NCBI GenBank assembly: GCA_045576335.1
Contig: JAZNGH010000036.1
Location: 1-64,000, forward strand
Direction: 5' to 3'
Length of the DNA: 64,000 nt
Source: Scatosoma sp045576335
GTDB lineage: Bacteria > Bacillota > Clostridia > Christensenellales > Borkfalkiaceae
Numbering within the stretch: position 1 is the first letter of the stretch; each line of letters opens with the position of its first letter. The translations under genes and the position numbers were made by a program. Below, one piece after another: positions 44,368 through 52,662 of the stretch. The notes below the pieces were generated by a model. It was not told the DNA's origin. It saw only the letters and a list, made by a program, of their open reading frames with translations, and did no database searches.

Positions 44368-45870
44368 TTGAGCGTGAATACGAAAACGGATGCCTTGCAA
44401 AAGGATATACAAAAAAATATACAAGCGGTGAAAAAGCTCCTCCCCTCGGAGGACATTTTAACCTACGCTTTCCAAACGGAGGACAAGGTGGACTGCGCCC
44501 TTATCTACGCCGACGGAATGGTGAATAAAGAGCTTTTGGGCGCACTCGTCGCGCGCCCCCTTTCCGCGCTTGCACTCAAAAAGGAAGGGGGCAGGTATGA
44601 GCAAAAAGAGAACGCCGTGGAAACCACGGCGCGTTTTCCCGAGCTGAAACGCAAGGAAAAAATTTCCGAAATGGTCAAAGAGGTATTGGACGGAAACACC
44701 CTGCTCCTTATAGACGGCTTGACCGTCGGGTTTATTGCGGGCGCAAAGCTCTTGCCCGTGCGTACGATTATGGAGCCGCCCACCGACGTAACGGTCAAAG
44801 GCCCGCGCGAGGGATTTATAGAGGATATCAAGACGAATATGAGCTTGGTGCGAAAACGGCTCAAAACCCCCGATTTGCGCTTTGAAACGCTCCGCGTTGG
44901 CAAACGCTCGGACACCGCCGTTGCGGTGTGCTGGTTGGAGGGCACGAGCAACGCGGAGGTATTGGCACAAATCAAGAAAAAAATCGGGGAAATACAAATT
45001 GACAATATCCCCGATTCCTCGTATATCGCCGCCTTTTTGTCCCCCCGTCCCCACTCTATTTTCCATTCCCTCGGCACGACGGAAAAGCCCGACGTGTTCA
45101 CGGCGAAAATTGCGGAGGGCAGAGTGGGCATACTAGTAGACGGCTCGCCGATCGCGCTCACCGCGCCCTTTATCTTGACGGAGGATTTTCAGAGCAGCGA
45201 GGACTATTATATCTCCCCGTTTATGGCGACCATTTTCCGTTTTTTACGGTTTTTGTCGCTGTTCGTGGCAATCCTGCTCCCCGCATTTTATATCTCCGCA
45301 CAGCTTTTCAAAATGCAACTCGTCCCCCTTTCGCTGATGCTCACGATTGCAAGCAGCGTCCGCGAATTGCCGCTTTCGCCCGCCCTTGAAATGTTCGTCG
45401 TGCTGTTCCTGCTCGAAACGCTCAAAGAAGCGAGTATACGAATGCCCAAATACGTGGGTATGTCCCTTTCCGTCGTAGGCGCGCTCGTGCTCGGCGAAAC
45501 GGCGGTGTCAGCGGGCTTTTTATCCACACCCGCCATCATTATCGTCGCCTTTTCGGGGATTTGTATGTACACCGTTCCTGATTTCGTGGAAACGGGCAGT
45601 ATTTTGCGCTGGCTGTTTTTGATCGTGGCAGGCACAATCGGGCCGTTCGGAATCGTTCTGCTTGCGGCGTTCGTGTTTTTGTATCTGCTCACCTCGGACA
45701 GCTTCGGCGCGCCCATTCTCGCCCCGTTCTCGCCGCTCAACGCACACGATTTGCGCGACAGTATCGTCAAATACGAAATGGCAAGCCTCGACAACCGTCC
45801 ACAGCTTCTCAAATCCCCCAATAAAACGCGATTGCGCTTTGATAAACAAGGAGATAACGAAAATGGCTAA
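44368..45870 (+). CDS. gerA: Spore germination receptor subunit A (GerA family)
   Basis: The A subunit of a nutrient germinant receptor in the spore inner membrane. 500 residues: a cytoplasmic N-terminal half with NTLLLIDGLTVGFIAGAK, the family segment EPPTDVTVKGPREGF (about 142-156) and IPDSSYIAAFL, then five or six membrane segments. The start appears to be TTG at 44368, or GTG two codons later; the Shine-Dalgarno is weak. Overlaps gerB by 8 nt. Sigma-G control would be expected. Confidence 0.94.
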   Translation: MSVNTKTDALQKDIQKNIQAVKKLLPSEDILTYAFQTEDKVDCALIYADGMVNKELLGALVARPLSALALKKEGGRYEQKENAVETTARFPELKRKEKISEMVKEVLDGNTLLLIDGLTVGFIAGAKLLPVRTIMEPPTDVTVKGPREGFIEDIKTNMSLVRKRLKTPDLRFETLRVGKRSDTAVAVCWLEGTSNAEVLAQIKKKIGEIQIDNIPDSSYIAAFLSPRPHSIFHSLGTTEKPDVFTAKIAEGRVGILVDGSPIALTAPFILTEDFQSSEDYYISPFMATIFRFLRFLSLFVAILLPAFYISAQLFKMQLVPLSLMLTIASSVRELPLSPALEMFVVLFLLETLKEASIRMPKYVGMSLSVVGALVLGETAVSAGFLSTPAIIIVAFSGICMYTVPDFVETGSILRWLFLIVAGTIGPFGIVLLAAFVFLYLLTSDSFGAPILAPFSPLNAHDLRDSIVKYEMASLDNRPQLLKSPNKTRLRFDKQGDNENG

Positions 45871-46978
45871 CGCTTTTCTTGCCAAAACGGCGCGAAACGA
45901 CGTCGTAAATTCCCGCCAAATCGCCTTTTTTGCGGCGTTCGTGCTGCCTATATATAAGCTGTTGGAAGCCCCCTCGCTTCTCGCCCGCTTTGCGGGCGGG
46001 GATCTGCTTTTGCCCGCGCTGCTGCATTTTCTTTTGCAAACGGCGTTGCTTATCACGCTCCTTTACGCCGCGTCACGCTCCAAAAAAACGCTGCTCGAAC
46101 GCTTGAACGAAAAACTCGGAAAATGGGCGTATCTTTTATACGGCTTGTACGCCGCGTGGTTTTTGATTGCCGCCGTGCTGCCGCTTTTGGATTTGGAAAA
46201 ATTCGTCTACGCCGTCTTTTACGACACCTCGCCCACCTTTTTCTCGTTCGCGCTGTTTTTCGTGTTTTCCGCGTTCCTGTGCTGTAAGGGGATAAAGGCG
46301 ACGGGACGCATTGCCGATTTGAGCTTGTTTTTATTCCTGCTCCCGTTTATCGCCTTGCTTATAATGTCCTTAAACGAAGCGGATATAAACAACCTTTTGC
46401 CCGTGTTTGAACGCCCGTTCGGGCATACCGTGTCCGCGTTCACCTACACCGCGCCGCATTTTTCCGACCTGTTGTTTTTGCTTCCCCTAATCGTCAATCT
46501 ACGCTTTGAAAAAAACGACGGAAAAAAGATTACGGCAGGGTACGGCGTGGGCGCGCTTTGCACCCTTATATTCCTCGCCGTTTTCTACGGCGTGTATTCC
46601 ACGATCGCGAGCCGGGAGCATTACGCCTTTTCCAAAATCGCGCAATACTTTCCCGTGCTTTCCGTCGTGGGCAGGATTGACCTTATCTTCGTGTATATGC
46701 TTTGCATCGTCCTGTTTTTCTTCGTCGCTTCGCCCCTGCATTTTGCAACGGAAAGTATCGCCCACATCACCGACGCTAAGGGCAAGGTGCTCATTTCGAC
46801 AATCTTAAATTTCGCGGCATTTCTCTTCGTGCTCTTGTGCAATAAATACTACGACGCGATTTACGCGTTTTTCGGCGAACGGCTTTACTACGCGTTTTTC
46901 CTTTTCTCTGATCTTATCCCCCTCTTCCTGTTATTCTTAATACCTAAAAAGGAGAAAGCAAATGCGGAACACGCATAG
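45863..46978 (+). CDS. gerB: Spore germination permease (GerB family)
   Basis: The B subunit of the germinant receptor, an amino-acid permease-like membrane protein (APC fold) with about ten membrane segments; it likely forms the ligand site. 371 residues from ATG 45863, which is decided by AAGGAG and lies inside the end of gerA. LDLEKFVYAVFYDTSPTFF and LPVFERPFG match the family. Overlaps gerC by 17 nt, so the three genes are translationally linked. Confidence 0.92.
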   Translation: MANAFLAKTARNDVVNSRQIAFFAAFVLPIYKLLEAPSLLARFAGGDLLLPALLHFLLQTALLITLLYAASRSKKTLLERLNEKLGKWAYLLYGLYAAWFLIAAVLPLLDLEKFVYAVFYDTSPTFFSFALFFVFSAFLCCKGIKATGRIADLSLFLFLLPFIALLIMSLNEADINNLLPVFERPFGHTVSAFTYTAPHFSDLLFLLPLIVNLRFEKNDGKKITAGYGVGALCTLIFLAVFYGVYSTIASREHYAFSKIAQYFPVLSVVGRIDLIFVYMLCIVLFFFVASPLHFATESIAHITDAKGKVLISTILNFAAFLFVLLCNKYYDAIYAFFGERLYYAFFLFSDLIPLFLLFLIPKKEKANAEHA

Positions 46979-48215
46979 AAAAAACACCGTACGCTATTAT
47001 TTACTCGTCGTACTTGCCCTCGTATTTTTGTTTTTTTCGGGCGATTACGGACTTATCGACACCCAAAAAACGGCAATCGTTATGGCGGTGGGGATTGACC
47101 GCGAAGAGGAAACGTTTATCGTGACCTCGCAAATCGCCATTCCGCAATCCTCCAAGCAGGGCAGTGCAAACCAGACAGTCCAGCTCGTCAGCCGCGGAAA
47201 AACGGTCGCCGACGCGTTTGAGGAAATCAATGCAAAAACGGGCTGGTATCCCAAGCTCGTGTTTTGCCATTTGATTATTTTGGGCGAAAAAACGGCGCAA
47301 AAGGACGTGTTTGACGCCCTCGATTTTTTCCTGCTCGACGAGTATATGTCCGACAACTGCCTCGTCGCCACCTGTGACGGCACAGCAAAGGATATGCTCA
47401 ACACCACCGCGCTCGTAGACCCATCTGTTAGCGTCGCCATTCAAAAAGTGCTATCCCCTCACGCCGAACGCGTGGGGTCAGCTCTGCCCTCCACCTTGCG
47501 CGAGTTTGCAATCGGGTATTTCAGCGATAGCAAGAGCGGCTTTTTGCCCATCGTCAAGACCGAGCCCCAGCAAGAAACAATCGGCGAAAGCGAACAGGGC
47601 GGCTCGACTGCACAGGGTAGCTCGCAAAATAGCGCGCAAGGCGGGGAAAGCGGTCAAGGACAAAGCGGTCAGAAAACACAAAGCAGTCAGGGCGGCGAAA
47701 CGGACAAGCCCGTATTCAGCGCAAGCGAAACGGCGCTGTTTTTCAAGGGAAAGCGAGTGGGCACGCTCACCAAAGAGGAAACCTTTGCTTTCAACGCCGT
47801 GAAAAGCGATTTGCGCCTTGCGGCGTACTCGGTGGAGCACGAAGGCGCGTTTTGCACCTTGAATATCAAGCACAACGACCCGAAAACGGAGTTTTCGCTT
47901 GGCGCGGACGACCGTGGGACGTATAAAATCGATTTAACCTTATCGGCGGGGCTTTTGGACTATTCCAAAGCCTTGCCAAAAGAGGACACGGCAGACGTGG
48001 GCGATACCCCAAGCGGCGTATTCGCCCAAGCAGAAAAACGGCTTTCGGGGCAAATCCACACGCTTTTTGAAAAATGCCGCACTACAAACTGTGATTTGTT
48101 CGAGCTCGTTTCTTCGCTCCAAAAAAAGAAACACAACCGCTTTGACGAGCTTCGCGCCACCGTTTTACAAAACGCTGTGCTGGACGTTAGCGTGCACTTC
48201 CAAGGCGTACGCTAA
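46962..48215 (+). CDS. gerC: Spore germination protein C family, without lipobox Cys
   Basis: The C subunit of the germinant receptor. 417 residues: N-terminal hydrophobic segment (about 13-26), then IVMAVGIDREEETFIVTSQIA and FCHLIILGE as in GerC proteins. The family is normally a lipoprotein with SGCWD; here the place reads SGDYG, so no Cys is available for lipidation and the protein is probably held by an uncleaved anchor. A Gly/Ser/Gln-rich linker occupies about 205-245. Confidence 0.9.
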   Translation: MRNTHRKNTVRYYLLVVLALVFLFFSGDYGLIDTQKTAIVMAVGIDREEETFIVTSQIAIPQSSKQGSANQTVQLVSRGKTVADAFEEINAKTGWYPKLVFCHLIILGEKTAQKDVFDALDFFLLDEYMSDNCLVATCDGTAKDMLNTTALVDPSVSVAIQKVLSPHAERVGSALPSTLREFAIGYFSDSKSGFLPIVKTEPQQETIGESEQGGSTAQGSSQNSAQGGESGQGQSGQKTQSSQGGETDKPVFSASETALFFKGKRVGTLTKEETFAFNAVKSDLRLAAYSVEHEGAFCTLNIKHNDPKTEFSLGADDRGTYKIDLTLSAGLLDYSKALPKEDTADVGDTPSGVFAQAEKRLSGQIHTLFEKCRTTNCDLFELVSSLQKKKHNRFDELRATVLQNAVLDVSVHFQGVR

Positions 48216-48229
48216 CGAGCTGTATTTTC

Positions 48230-48658
48230 TGTGGATAACTTTTTCAAGAGCCTTTTGACAAGCTTTGCCGAAGGGTGTCGAAACGCGTCGATTATGCACG
48301 AAAAATAAAATTATAAAAATATGCAAAGGGCGGTTTTACCCACTTTTCCACCCCAAATGTGGATAAATACCCCTTGTCCCACCGTTTATATAAAAAACGG
48401 TGGATAACTTTACTGTGGATAACAAAGCGCGAAAACGCATTTTCAAGCGTTTTCGCGCCTATACCCCGTAAACACCCCGTTTTTCGGTGGATAACTTTGC
48501 CAGATTTGCATTTTTTTACTGCCCGTTTTCCCAAAAAACTGTGGATAACCTTTATCTTTGTGGAAAAATTACACACAAAAACGGTAAAAAACCGCTAAAA
48601 AACGGTAATTTATCCACAAACATACGTTCTTTTCTCAAAACGCGGAAAGTTATCCACT
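48230..48658. other. Cluster of nine DnaA boxes (origin candidate A)
   Basis: A 564-bp convergent intergenic gap holding five perfect TGTGGATAA boxes (48230, 48358, 48414, 48540, and inverted at 48610), three with one difference (48399, 48486, 48559) and one inverted TTATCCACT (48650). An A/T tract lies at 48301-48325. This density is that of a replication origin; no gene is seen in the gap. Confidence 0.75.
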
Positions 48659-48727
48659 TTTTCCACCGTTATACACGCATTGATAAATGTATATCGAGGC
48701 GGTATACCGTGTATAAAAAACCACGAA

Positions 48728-48755
48728 AAAAAGGAGCGACGACGCGCTCCTTTTT
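48728..48755 (-). terminator. Terminator downstream of the cvpA-like gene
   Basis: An 11-bp stem (48728-48738 with 48745-48755), with Ts following on the minus strand. Confidence 0.8.
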
Positions 48756-48779
48756 GCCATTCAACTCTTGTCAAGCTAT

Positions 48780-49490
48780 TTATACCAAAATCCAACCGAG
48801 AATGACGTTGATGAAATTCTGGTTATACAGCCAACCCAAAACAGCACATTCATTGAAGAACAACGCCATACCGTCCACGGGGATAACGCCGAGCACGGCA
48901 ACGACCGCACTGACGATTAAAAGTCCCTGCAACGCACCGACGAGCAAGCCCAAAAGCCCGTTCAACGTGCCCACGATAGGCAATCTTTGCACGATAGCGG
49001 AAACAAGACTCTTAACAATACAAAGCAAAAGCTTTGCGATAATAAAGACGACGACACCCGAAATCAAGGTCGAAGCAAGCTGTCCAAGCGGCTGACCCAC
49101 AAGCATTGCCAGCGTTGTGCCCGCGGGGATTTCGGAATTACCCACGCTCCCTACGACCATATCCACGAGGAACTGGGGCAAATTCTGCTCCGCGAGCATC
49201 GCGCTCAAACCCTCGTTGGAAACGTCCATACCAAAGCCGTTGATACCCGCAAACGCGTCGATACACGCTTGCTCGATTACGCCTTGAAGCCCGAACAGTC
49301 CGCCCGTCCAACCGAGCACGGGCTGTGCCAGCGAAAACGCCAAAATAATCGCAACGATAGTCGAAACAAATCCGAAGAAACATTCGACAAAACCTTTTTT
49401 CGCGCCCACGATTGCGAAAATTGCCAAAACGACGATTACGATAATATCCACCGCCGTATTCGCCCAAGTGGCGCATAATCCGTTTAACAT
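48780..49490 (-). CDS. CvpA family membrane protein
   Basis: About 236 residues with four to five membrane segments in the CvpA pattern. The N-terminal IFAIVGAKKGFVECFFGF (about 24-41) is the typical helix, GxxKGF turn, helix; the C-terminal half contains LPIVGTLNGLLGLLVGALQG, the family's late Gly-rich helix. Members are linked to colicin V production and to septum or biofilm phenotypes, but the biochemical role is unknown. The start at 49490 follows GAGG. Confidence 0.87.
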   Translation of the reverse strand: MLNGLCATWANTAVDIIVIVVLAIFAIVGAKKGFVECFFGFVSTIVAIILAFSLAQPVLGWTGGLFGLQGVIEQACIDAFAGINGFGMDVSNEGLSAMLAEQNLPQFLVDMVVGSVGNSEIPAGTTLAMLVGQPLGQLASTLISGVVVFIIAKLLLCIVKSLVSAIVQRLPIVGTLNGLLGLLVGALQGLLIVSAVVAVLGVIPVDGMALFFNECAVLGWLYNQNFINVILGWILV

Positions 49491-49662
49491 ATAGACCTCG
49501 CTTTTCCGCCCCACGATTATAGCCCCGCGGCGCGGTTTTTATTCCAAGATACTTTCATTATAACATAGGTAAAAATATTTTTCAATAGAATAACGCAAAA
49601 TACCTAAAAAAATTTTTTAAGGCGTTTAACAAAAGTGCTTTTGGGCAATAATGGAGTTTGCT

Positions 49663-50256
49663 ATGGAATACGCTTTTCACACCCACAACGCCCTTGCTTC
49701 GGACGGTATCTCTTTGGCTTTGGATTCGCTCGTAAAAAACAAAGCTTTTACCCGCGCCAACGCGCGCATACAACAAAAATCAAACGAAGCGGCGCCCGTC
49801 GTCGTCTGTATCGGCAGCGACCTTGCTATCGGGGACAGTTTAGGACCTATCGTCGGGTCTATGCTCAAATATAAAACGCAGGGGCTTGGCTCTTTTATTT
49901 ACGGCACGCTTGGCGCGCCCGTCACGGCAAAGGAAATTAAATATATCCGCACGTTTTTGAAGGAAACGCACCCCCACGCGCGCGTGATTGCGGTCGACGC
50001 CGCCGTCGGTGCGGAGGGGGATATCGGGCTTATCAAGCTCAACGACGCACCGTTATACCCTGGTGCAGGCGCAAATAAACGCTTGGGCTCAATCGGGGAT
50101 ATTTCGGTAATGGGCATCGTCGCGGAAAAATCGGTCGCAAACTACGGACTTTTGAACACCACGCGCCTAAACCTCGTGTATTCTATGGCGGAAATTCTCT
50201 CCGACGCCCTTGCCAACCTGCTTTGGCAAAACACCCCGCAAGTTTTGCAAGGATAA
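49663..50256 (+). CDS. yyaC: Spore protease-related protein YyaC (DUF1256)
   Basis: A 197-residue relative of the GPR spore protease, found only in spore formers; role in sporulation or germination not well defined. VVVCIGSDLAIGDSLGPIVG (about 44-63) and VIAVDAAVGAEGDIG are the conserved cores. The start at 49663 is set by GGAG; the upstream in-frame ATG at 49651 has no signal. A 12-bp hairpin (50261-50272 with 50277-50288) follows. Confidence 0.92.
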   Translation: MEYAFHTHNALASDGISLALDSLVKNKAFTRANARIQQKSNEAAPVVVCIGSDLAIGDSLGPIVGSMLKYKTQGLGSFIYGTLGAPVTAKEIKYIRTFLKETHPHARVIAVDAAVGAEGDIGLIKLNDAPLYPGAGANKRLGSIGDISVMGIVAEKSVANYGLLNTTRLNLVYSMAEILSDALANLLWQNTPQVLQG

Positions 50257-50295
50257 ACCTACGCCCGACGGCTTTCGCCGTCGGGCGTATCTCAA

Positions 50296-50508
50296 TTAAA
50301 ACTCTTTTCTTCCAATAAGCACGTCTACGGAAATGTCAAAAAAATCGGCAATATTCCATAATGAGGCAATGTCTGGCTCGGTTTTTCCCAATTCCCAATA
50401 GGATATCTTTCTTTGCGTGGTGCATAATGCTTCCGCTAATTGCGATTGAGATAAACTCATTTCTACGCGAAGGCTTTTTAGTCTTTCCCCAAAAACAACG
50501 GTTTTCAT
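50296..50508 (-). CDS. XRE-family helix-turn-helix regulator
   Basis: A 70-residue Cro/CI-type repressor: LSQSQLAEALCTTQRKISYW is the helix-turn-helix and ISVDVLIGR the end of the domain. It is divergent from the small protein gene at 50607 and probably binds the palindromes between them (50534-50550 and 50562-50580), one of which fills the spacer of the neighbour's promoter. Related in form to the XRE gene at 7217. Confidence 0.88.
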   Translation of the reverse strand: MKTVVFGERLKSLRVEMSLSQSQLAEALCTTQRKISYWELGKTEPDIASLWNIADFFDISVDVLIGRKEF

Positions 50509-50533
50509 AAAATCTTCCTTTTTTATTTAATTA

Positions 50534-50585
50534 TAGACAAAAACAGTCTAAAATACTTGACATAGACAAAAAATGTCTATATAAT
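50534..50585 (+). promoter_or_regulatory. Operator-promoter between the XRE gene and the small gene
   Basis: The promoter is TTGACA (50557-50562), 17 bp, TATAAT (50580-50585). A palindrome ATAGACA-N5-TGTCTAT fills 50562-50580, and a second site TAGAC-N7-GTCTA lies at 50534-50550. Occupation of the first would block the polymerase directly. Confidence 0.85.
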
Positions 50586-50606
50586 ATATTAAAAAGGAGA
50601 AAGCAA

Positions 50607-50978
50607 ATGACAAAAAAAGAAGTTGAAATAAGAGAAGAGGAATTAAAAAATAATTTTAAGGCTTTTCCACGTCTTGCGGATTATTTTATAAATGTAGAAT
50701 ATTTTATACGTAATTTTGGGCGATATCGTTGGAAAGAGGGTACGACAAGAGAAAAATTGCGGCTTGAAGCGGATACGTTGATGGAAACGGCAAAAAATAT
50801 GGATAGTATCGATTTGAAAATTATATATTATTTGAACAATAGCTGTGGCGTATCCAAAAACGAGCTTTTACATATTCTCAAACAAGCCAAAAAGACGCGT
50901 TGTGAAACGCTCAACGCCGTTTACGCTACAAACGAATACGTTGACCCTCTTGATGTGGGTTGGATTTTATTCAGATAA
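50607..50978 (+). CDS. Small helical protein under XRE control
   Basis: A 123-residue protein of unknown function, charged and helical. It shares a block pattern with the 103-residue protein at 34130 (P-x-L-x-x-Y-F, I-R-x-F, TA-x(5)-DL, ELL-x-IL) and adds a C-terminal tail ending VGWILFR. AAAAAGGAG precedes the ATG. With the divergent repressor it forms a two-gene module resembling phage- or toxin-type switches; no activity is visible. Confidence 0.78.
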   Translation: MTKKEVEIREEELKNNFKAFPRLADYFINVEYFIRNFGRYRWKEGTTREKLRLEADTLMETAKNMDSIDLKIIYYLNNSCGVSKNELLHILKQAKKTRCETLNAVYATNEYVDPLDVGWILFR

Positions 50979-50982
50979 AAGC

Positions 50983-51012
50983 TTGACAAAAATGCGTATT
51001 GTATGGTAAAAT
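50983..51012 (+). promoter_or_regulatory. Promoter of queT
   Basis: TTGACA (50983-50988), 18 bp, TAAAAT (51007-51012), giving a leader of about 100 nt. Confidence 0.7.
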
Positions 51013-51019
51013 AATCAAC

Positions 51020-51110
51020 GGAAGGTTTTCGGAAAACACTTCACAAACCAAAGTACAAATAATATCAATTCAAAATGATATTATTTGTACTTTGTTAAAA
51101 AAACCGAGGT
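51020..51110 (+). promoter_or_regulatory. Candidate preQ1 riboswitch in the queT leader
   Basis: The leader can form an H-type pseudoknot: GAAG (51021-51024) with CTTC (51039-51042), and GGTTT (51024-51028) with AAACC (51045-51049), sharing one G. A 19-bp perfect hairpin follows (51049-51067 with 51076-51094), and the Shine-Dalgarno GAGG lies 12 nt later. QueT genes are commonly preQ1-controlled, and a long extra helix is known in class III. The class is not certain. Confidence 0.5.
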
Positions 51111-51118
51111 ACAATTTT

Positions 51119-51634
51119 ATGAACAGTAAGTTTTTTTCAACGAAACGGCTTTGCCGCGCAGGTATTATCGCCGCGCTGTACGTCGTGCTCACTTACGCCT
51201 TTATGCCCTTTGCGTTCGGTCCTTTCCAGCTCCGTCCGGCAGAGGCTCTTTGTTTGTTACCCCTTTTCTTTCCCGAAGCAATACCCGCACTTTGCGTGGG
51301 TTGCGCACTGTCTAACCTCGCATCGCCCTATCTTCTTTACGATATGGTAATCGGCTCTTTAACTTCGCTCGTAGCGGCGTTCGGCTCGTATCTGGTAGGT
51401 AGGTTTTTCAAAAAAGACCTTGCAAAAATCCTGCTGGGCGGACTTTTTCCCGTGTTGCTGAACGCAATCGTAATACCGCTCGTAATCGTCTTTTTATGCG
51501 GGGGGAGCGAGGGCTATGAAAGCGCGGGAGTTGCCTATCTTTTCTATTTCAGCTCTTTTTTGCTCACGCAAAGCGTTTGGGTTTACGGCTTGGGAACGCC
51601 GCTATATTTTTTAATGAAACGCGCGAATTTATAA
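51119..51634 (+). CDS. queT: Queuosine precursor transporter QueT
   Basis: Substrate-binding membrane subunit of an ECF-type importer for preQ1 or related 7-deazaguanines, needed for queuosine in tRNA. 171 residues with six membrane segments and the family signature FGPFQLRPAEALCLLPLF (about 34-51). The ECF energy-coupling module is not nearby, as usual for shared-module transporters. The start at 51119 follows GAGGT; the open frame upstream runs through the structured leader. Confidence 0.93.
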   Translation: MNSKFFSTKRLCRAGIIAALYVVLTYAFMPFAFGPFQLRPAEALCLLPLFFPEAIPALCVGCALSNLASPYLLYDMVIGSLTSLVAAFGSYLVGRFFKKDLAKILLGGLFPVLLNAIVIPLVIVFLCGGSEGYESAGVAYLFYFSSFLLTQSVWVYGLGTPLYFLMKRANL

Positions 51635-51676
51635 AAAACAATCGTCCGAAACAAAAGTTTCGGACGATTGTTTTAT
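51635..51676. terminator. Bidirectional terminator between queT and jag
   Basis: A perfect stem of about 18 bp (51635-51652 with 51657-51674) between convergent genes, flanked by A and T runs. Confidence 0.9.
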
Positions 51677-52611
51677 TTATCTTCTCCGTTGTTGCCGCTG
51701 TTTCCAAGGAAAATACCGAAGAAATCGGTGTTGGGCTTCATAGAAGTCCCGCCTGAGGATTGCCCGCCGTTACCGCCGTCACGGTTGAATTTCTTATACC
51801 CGCCGTTACGGTTAAAGCCGCTCTTGCCACCCGACGAACGACCGCCGCGGTTGTAACCGCTACGACCGTTGCCGCGATTATTTCCTCCGCGACCGCCTCT
51901 GCCGCCCTGTCTTTCGCTTCTCGCGGGAATAGCGGGTGCGTCCGCATCTTCAAGATTGTCGGGAATAATCACGATATAACGGTTGGGTTCTTTGCCCTCG
52001 CTCTCCGTTTTCACGCCCTCGATTTCGGACAAAGCGGAATGAATGATGCGTCTTTCGTACGGGTTCATAGGTTCAAGCTTGATTTTTCTGCCCAAGCGCG
52101 TCGCTTTTTGCGCAAGGTTTTCCGCAAGCTTGTTGAGCGTCGTTTCGCGGTTTTCGCGATAGTTTTCGCAATCAACCACCACGCGTTTATAATCTTCTCT
52201 GCCCGTGTTTGCAACCGCGCCCGCAAGCGTTTGAATAGCGTCCAGCATTGCGCCGTGCTTGCCGATTACCGCCGTCGTGTTTGCCGCCGTTACGTTGATT
52301 TCTACCTTTTCACCCTCGGAAACAAGCTCGGTACAAGCCGTGATTTTCAAAAGTTTGAACAGCCCGTCCAAAAATTCCACCGTTCTCTCACCGTCGGTCT
52401 TTTCACCGCTGACGGCAACGGGAGCTTCTTCCACCTCTTTTTCGCTGTCAAGCGCGGCAATCTCCACACGCGCCTTTACCGACCCAAAAAGCTTCTTTTT
52501 TCCTTCCTCCAACACGCGGATATCCGCCTGTTCTTTGGTAAGTCCCAGCTCACTCAACCCCTTTTCGACGGCTTCTTCCACCGTCTTGCCCGTAAATTCT
52601 CTGTATTCCAT
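51673..52611 (-). CDS. jag: RNA-binding protein Jag/KhpB with RGG-rich tail
   Basis: An RNA-binding protein tied to envelope and division control. 312 residues: Jag_N domain (1-50), linker, KH domain with VIGKHGAMLDAIQTLA (about 115-130), R3H domain (PYERRIIHSALSEI, about 182-195). The last 95 residues are low-complexity Arg-Gly-Asn-Ser repeats with RGGRGG-like units, well beyond the usual end at about 210. It follows yidC on the same strand, the classical order. Confidence 0.95.
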   Translation of the reverse strand: MEYREFTGKTVEEAVEKGLSELGLTKEQADIRVLEEGKKKLFGSVKARVEIAALDSEKEVEEAPVAVSGEKTDGERTVEFLDGLFKLLKITACTELVSEGEKVEINVTAANTTAVIGKHGAMLDAIQTLAGAVANTGREDYKRVVVDCENYRENRETTLNKLAENLAQKATRLGRKIKLEPMNPYERRIIHSALSEIEGVKTESEGKEPNRYIVIIPDNLEDADAPAIPARSERQGGRGGRGGNNRGNGRSGYNRGGRSSGGKSGFNRNGGYKKFNRDGGNGGQSSGGTSMKPNTDFFGIFLGNSGNNGEDK

Positions 52612-52662
52612 TTCTATCTCTCCTTTCCGCCTTCGGGCGGAAATTTTATATCTTTATTTTCC

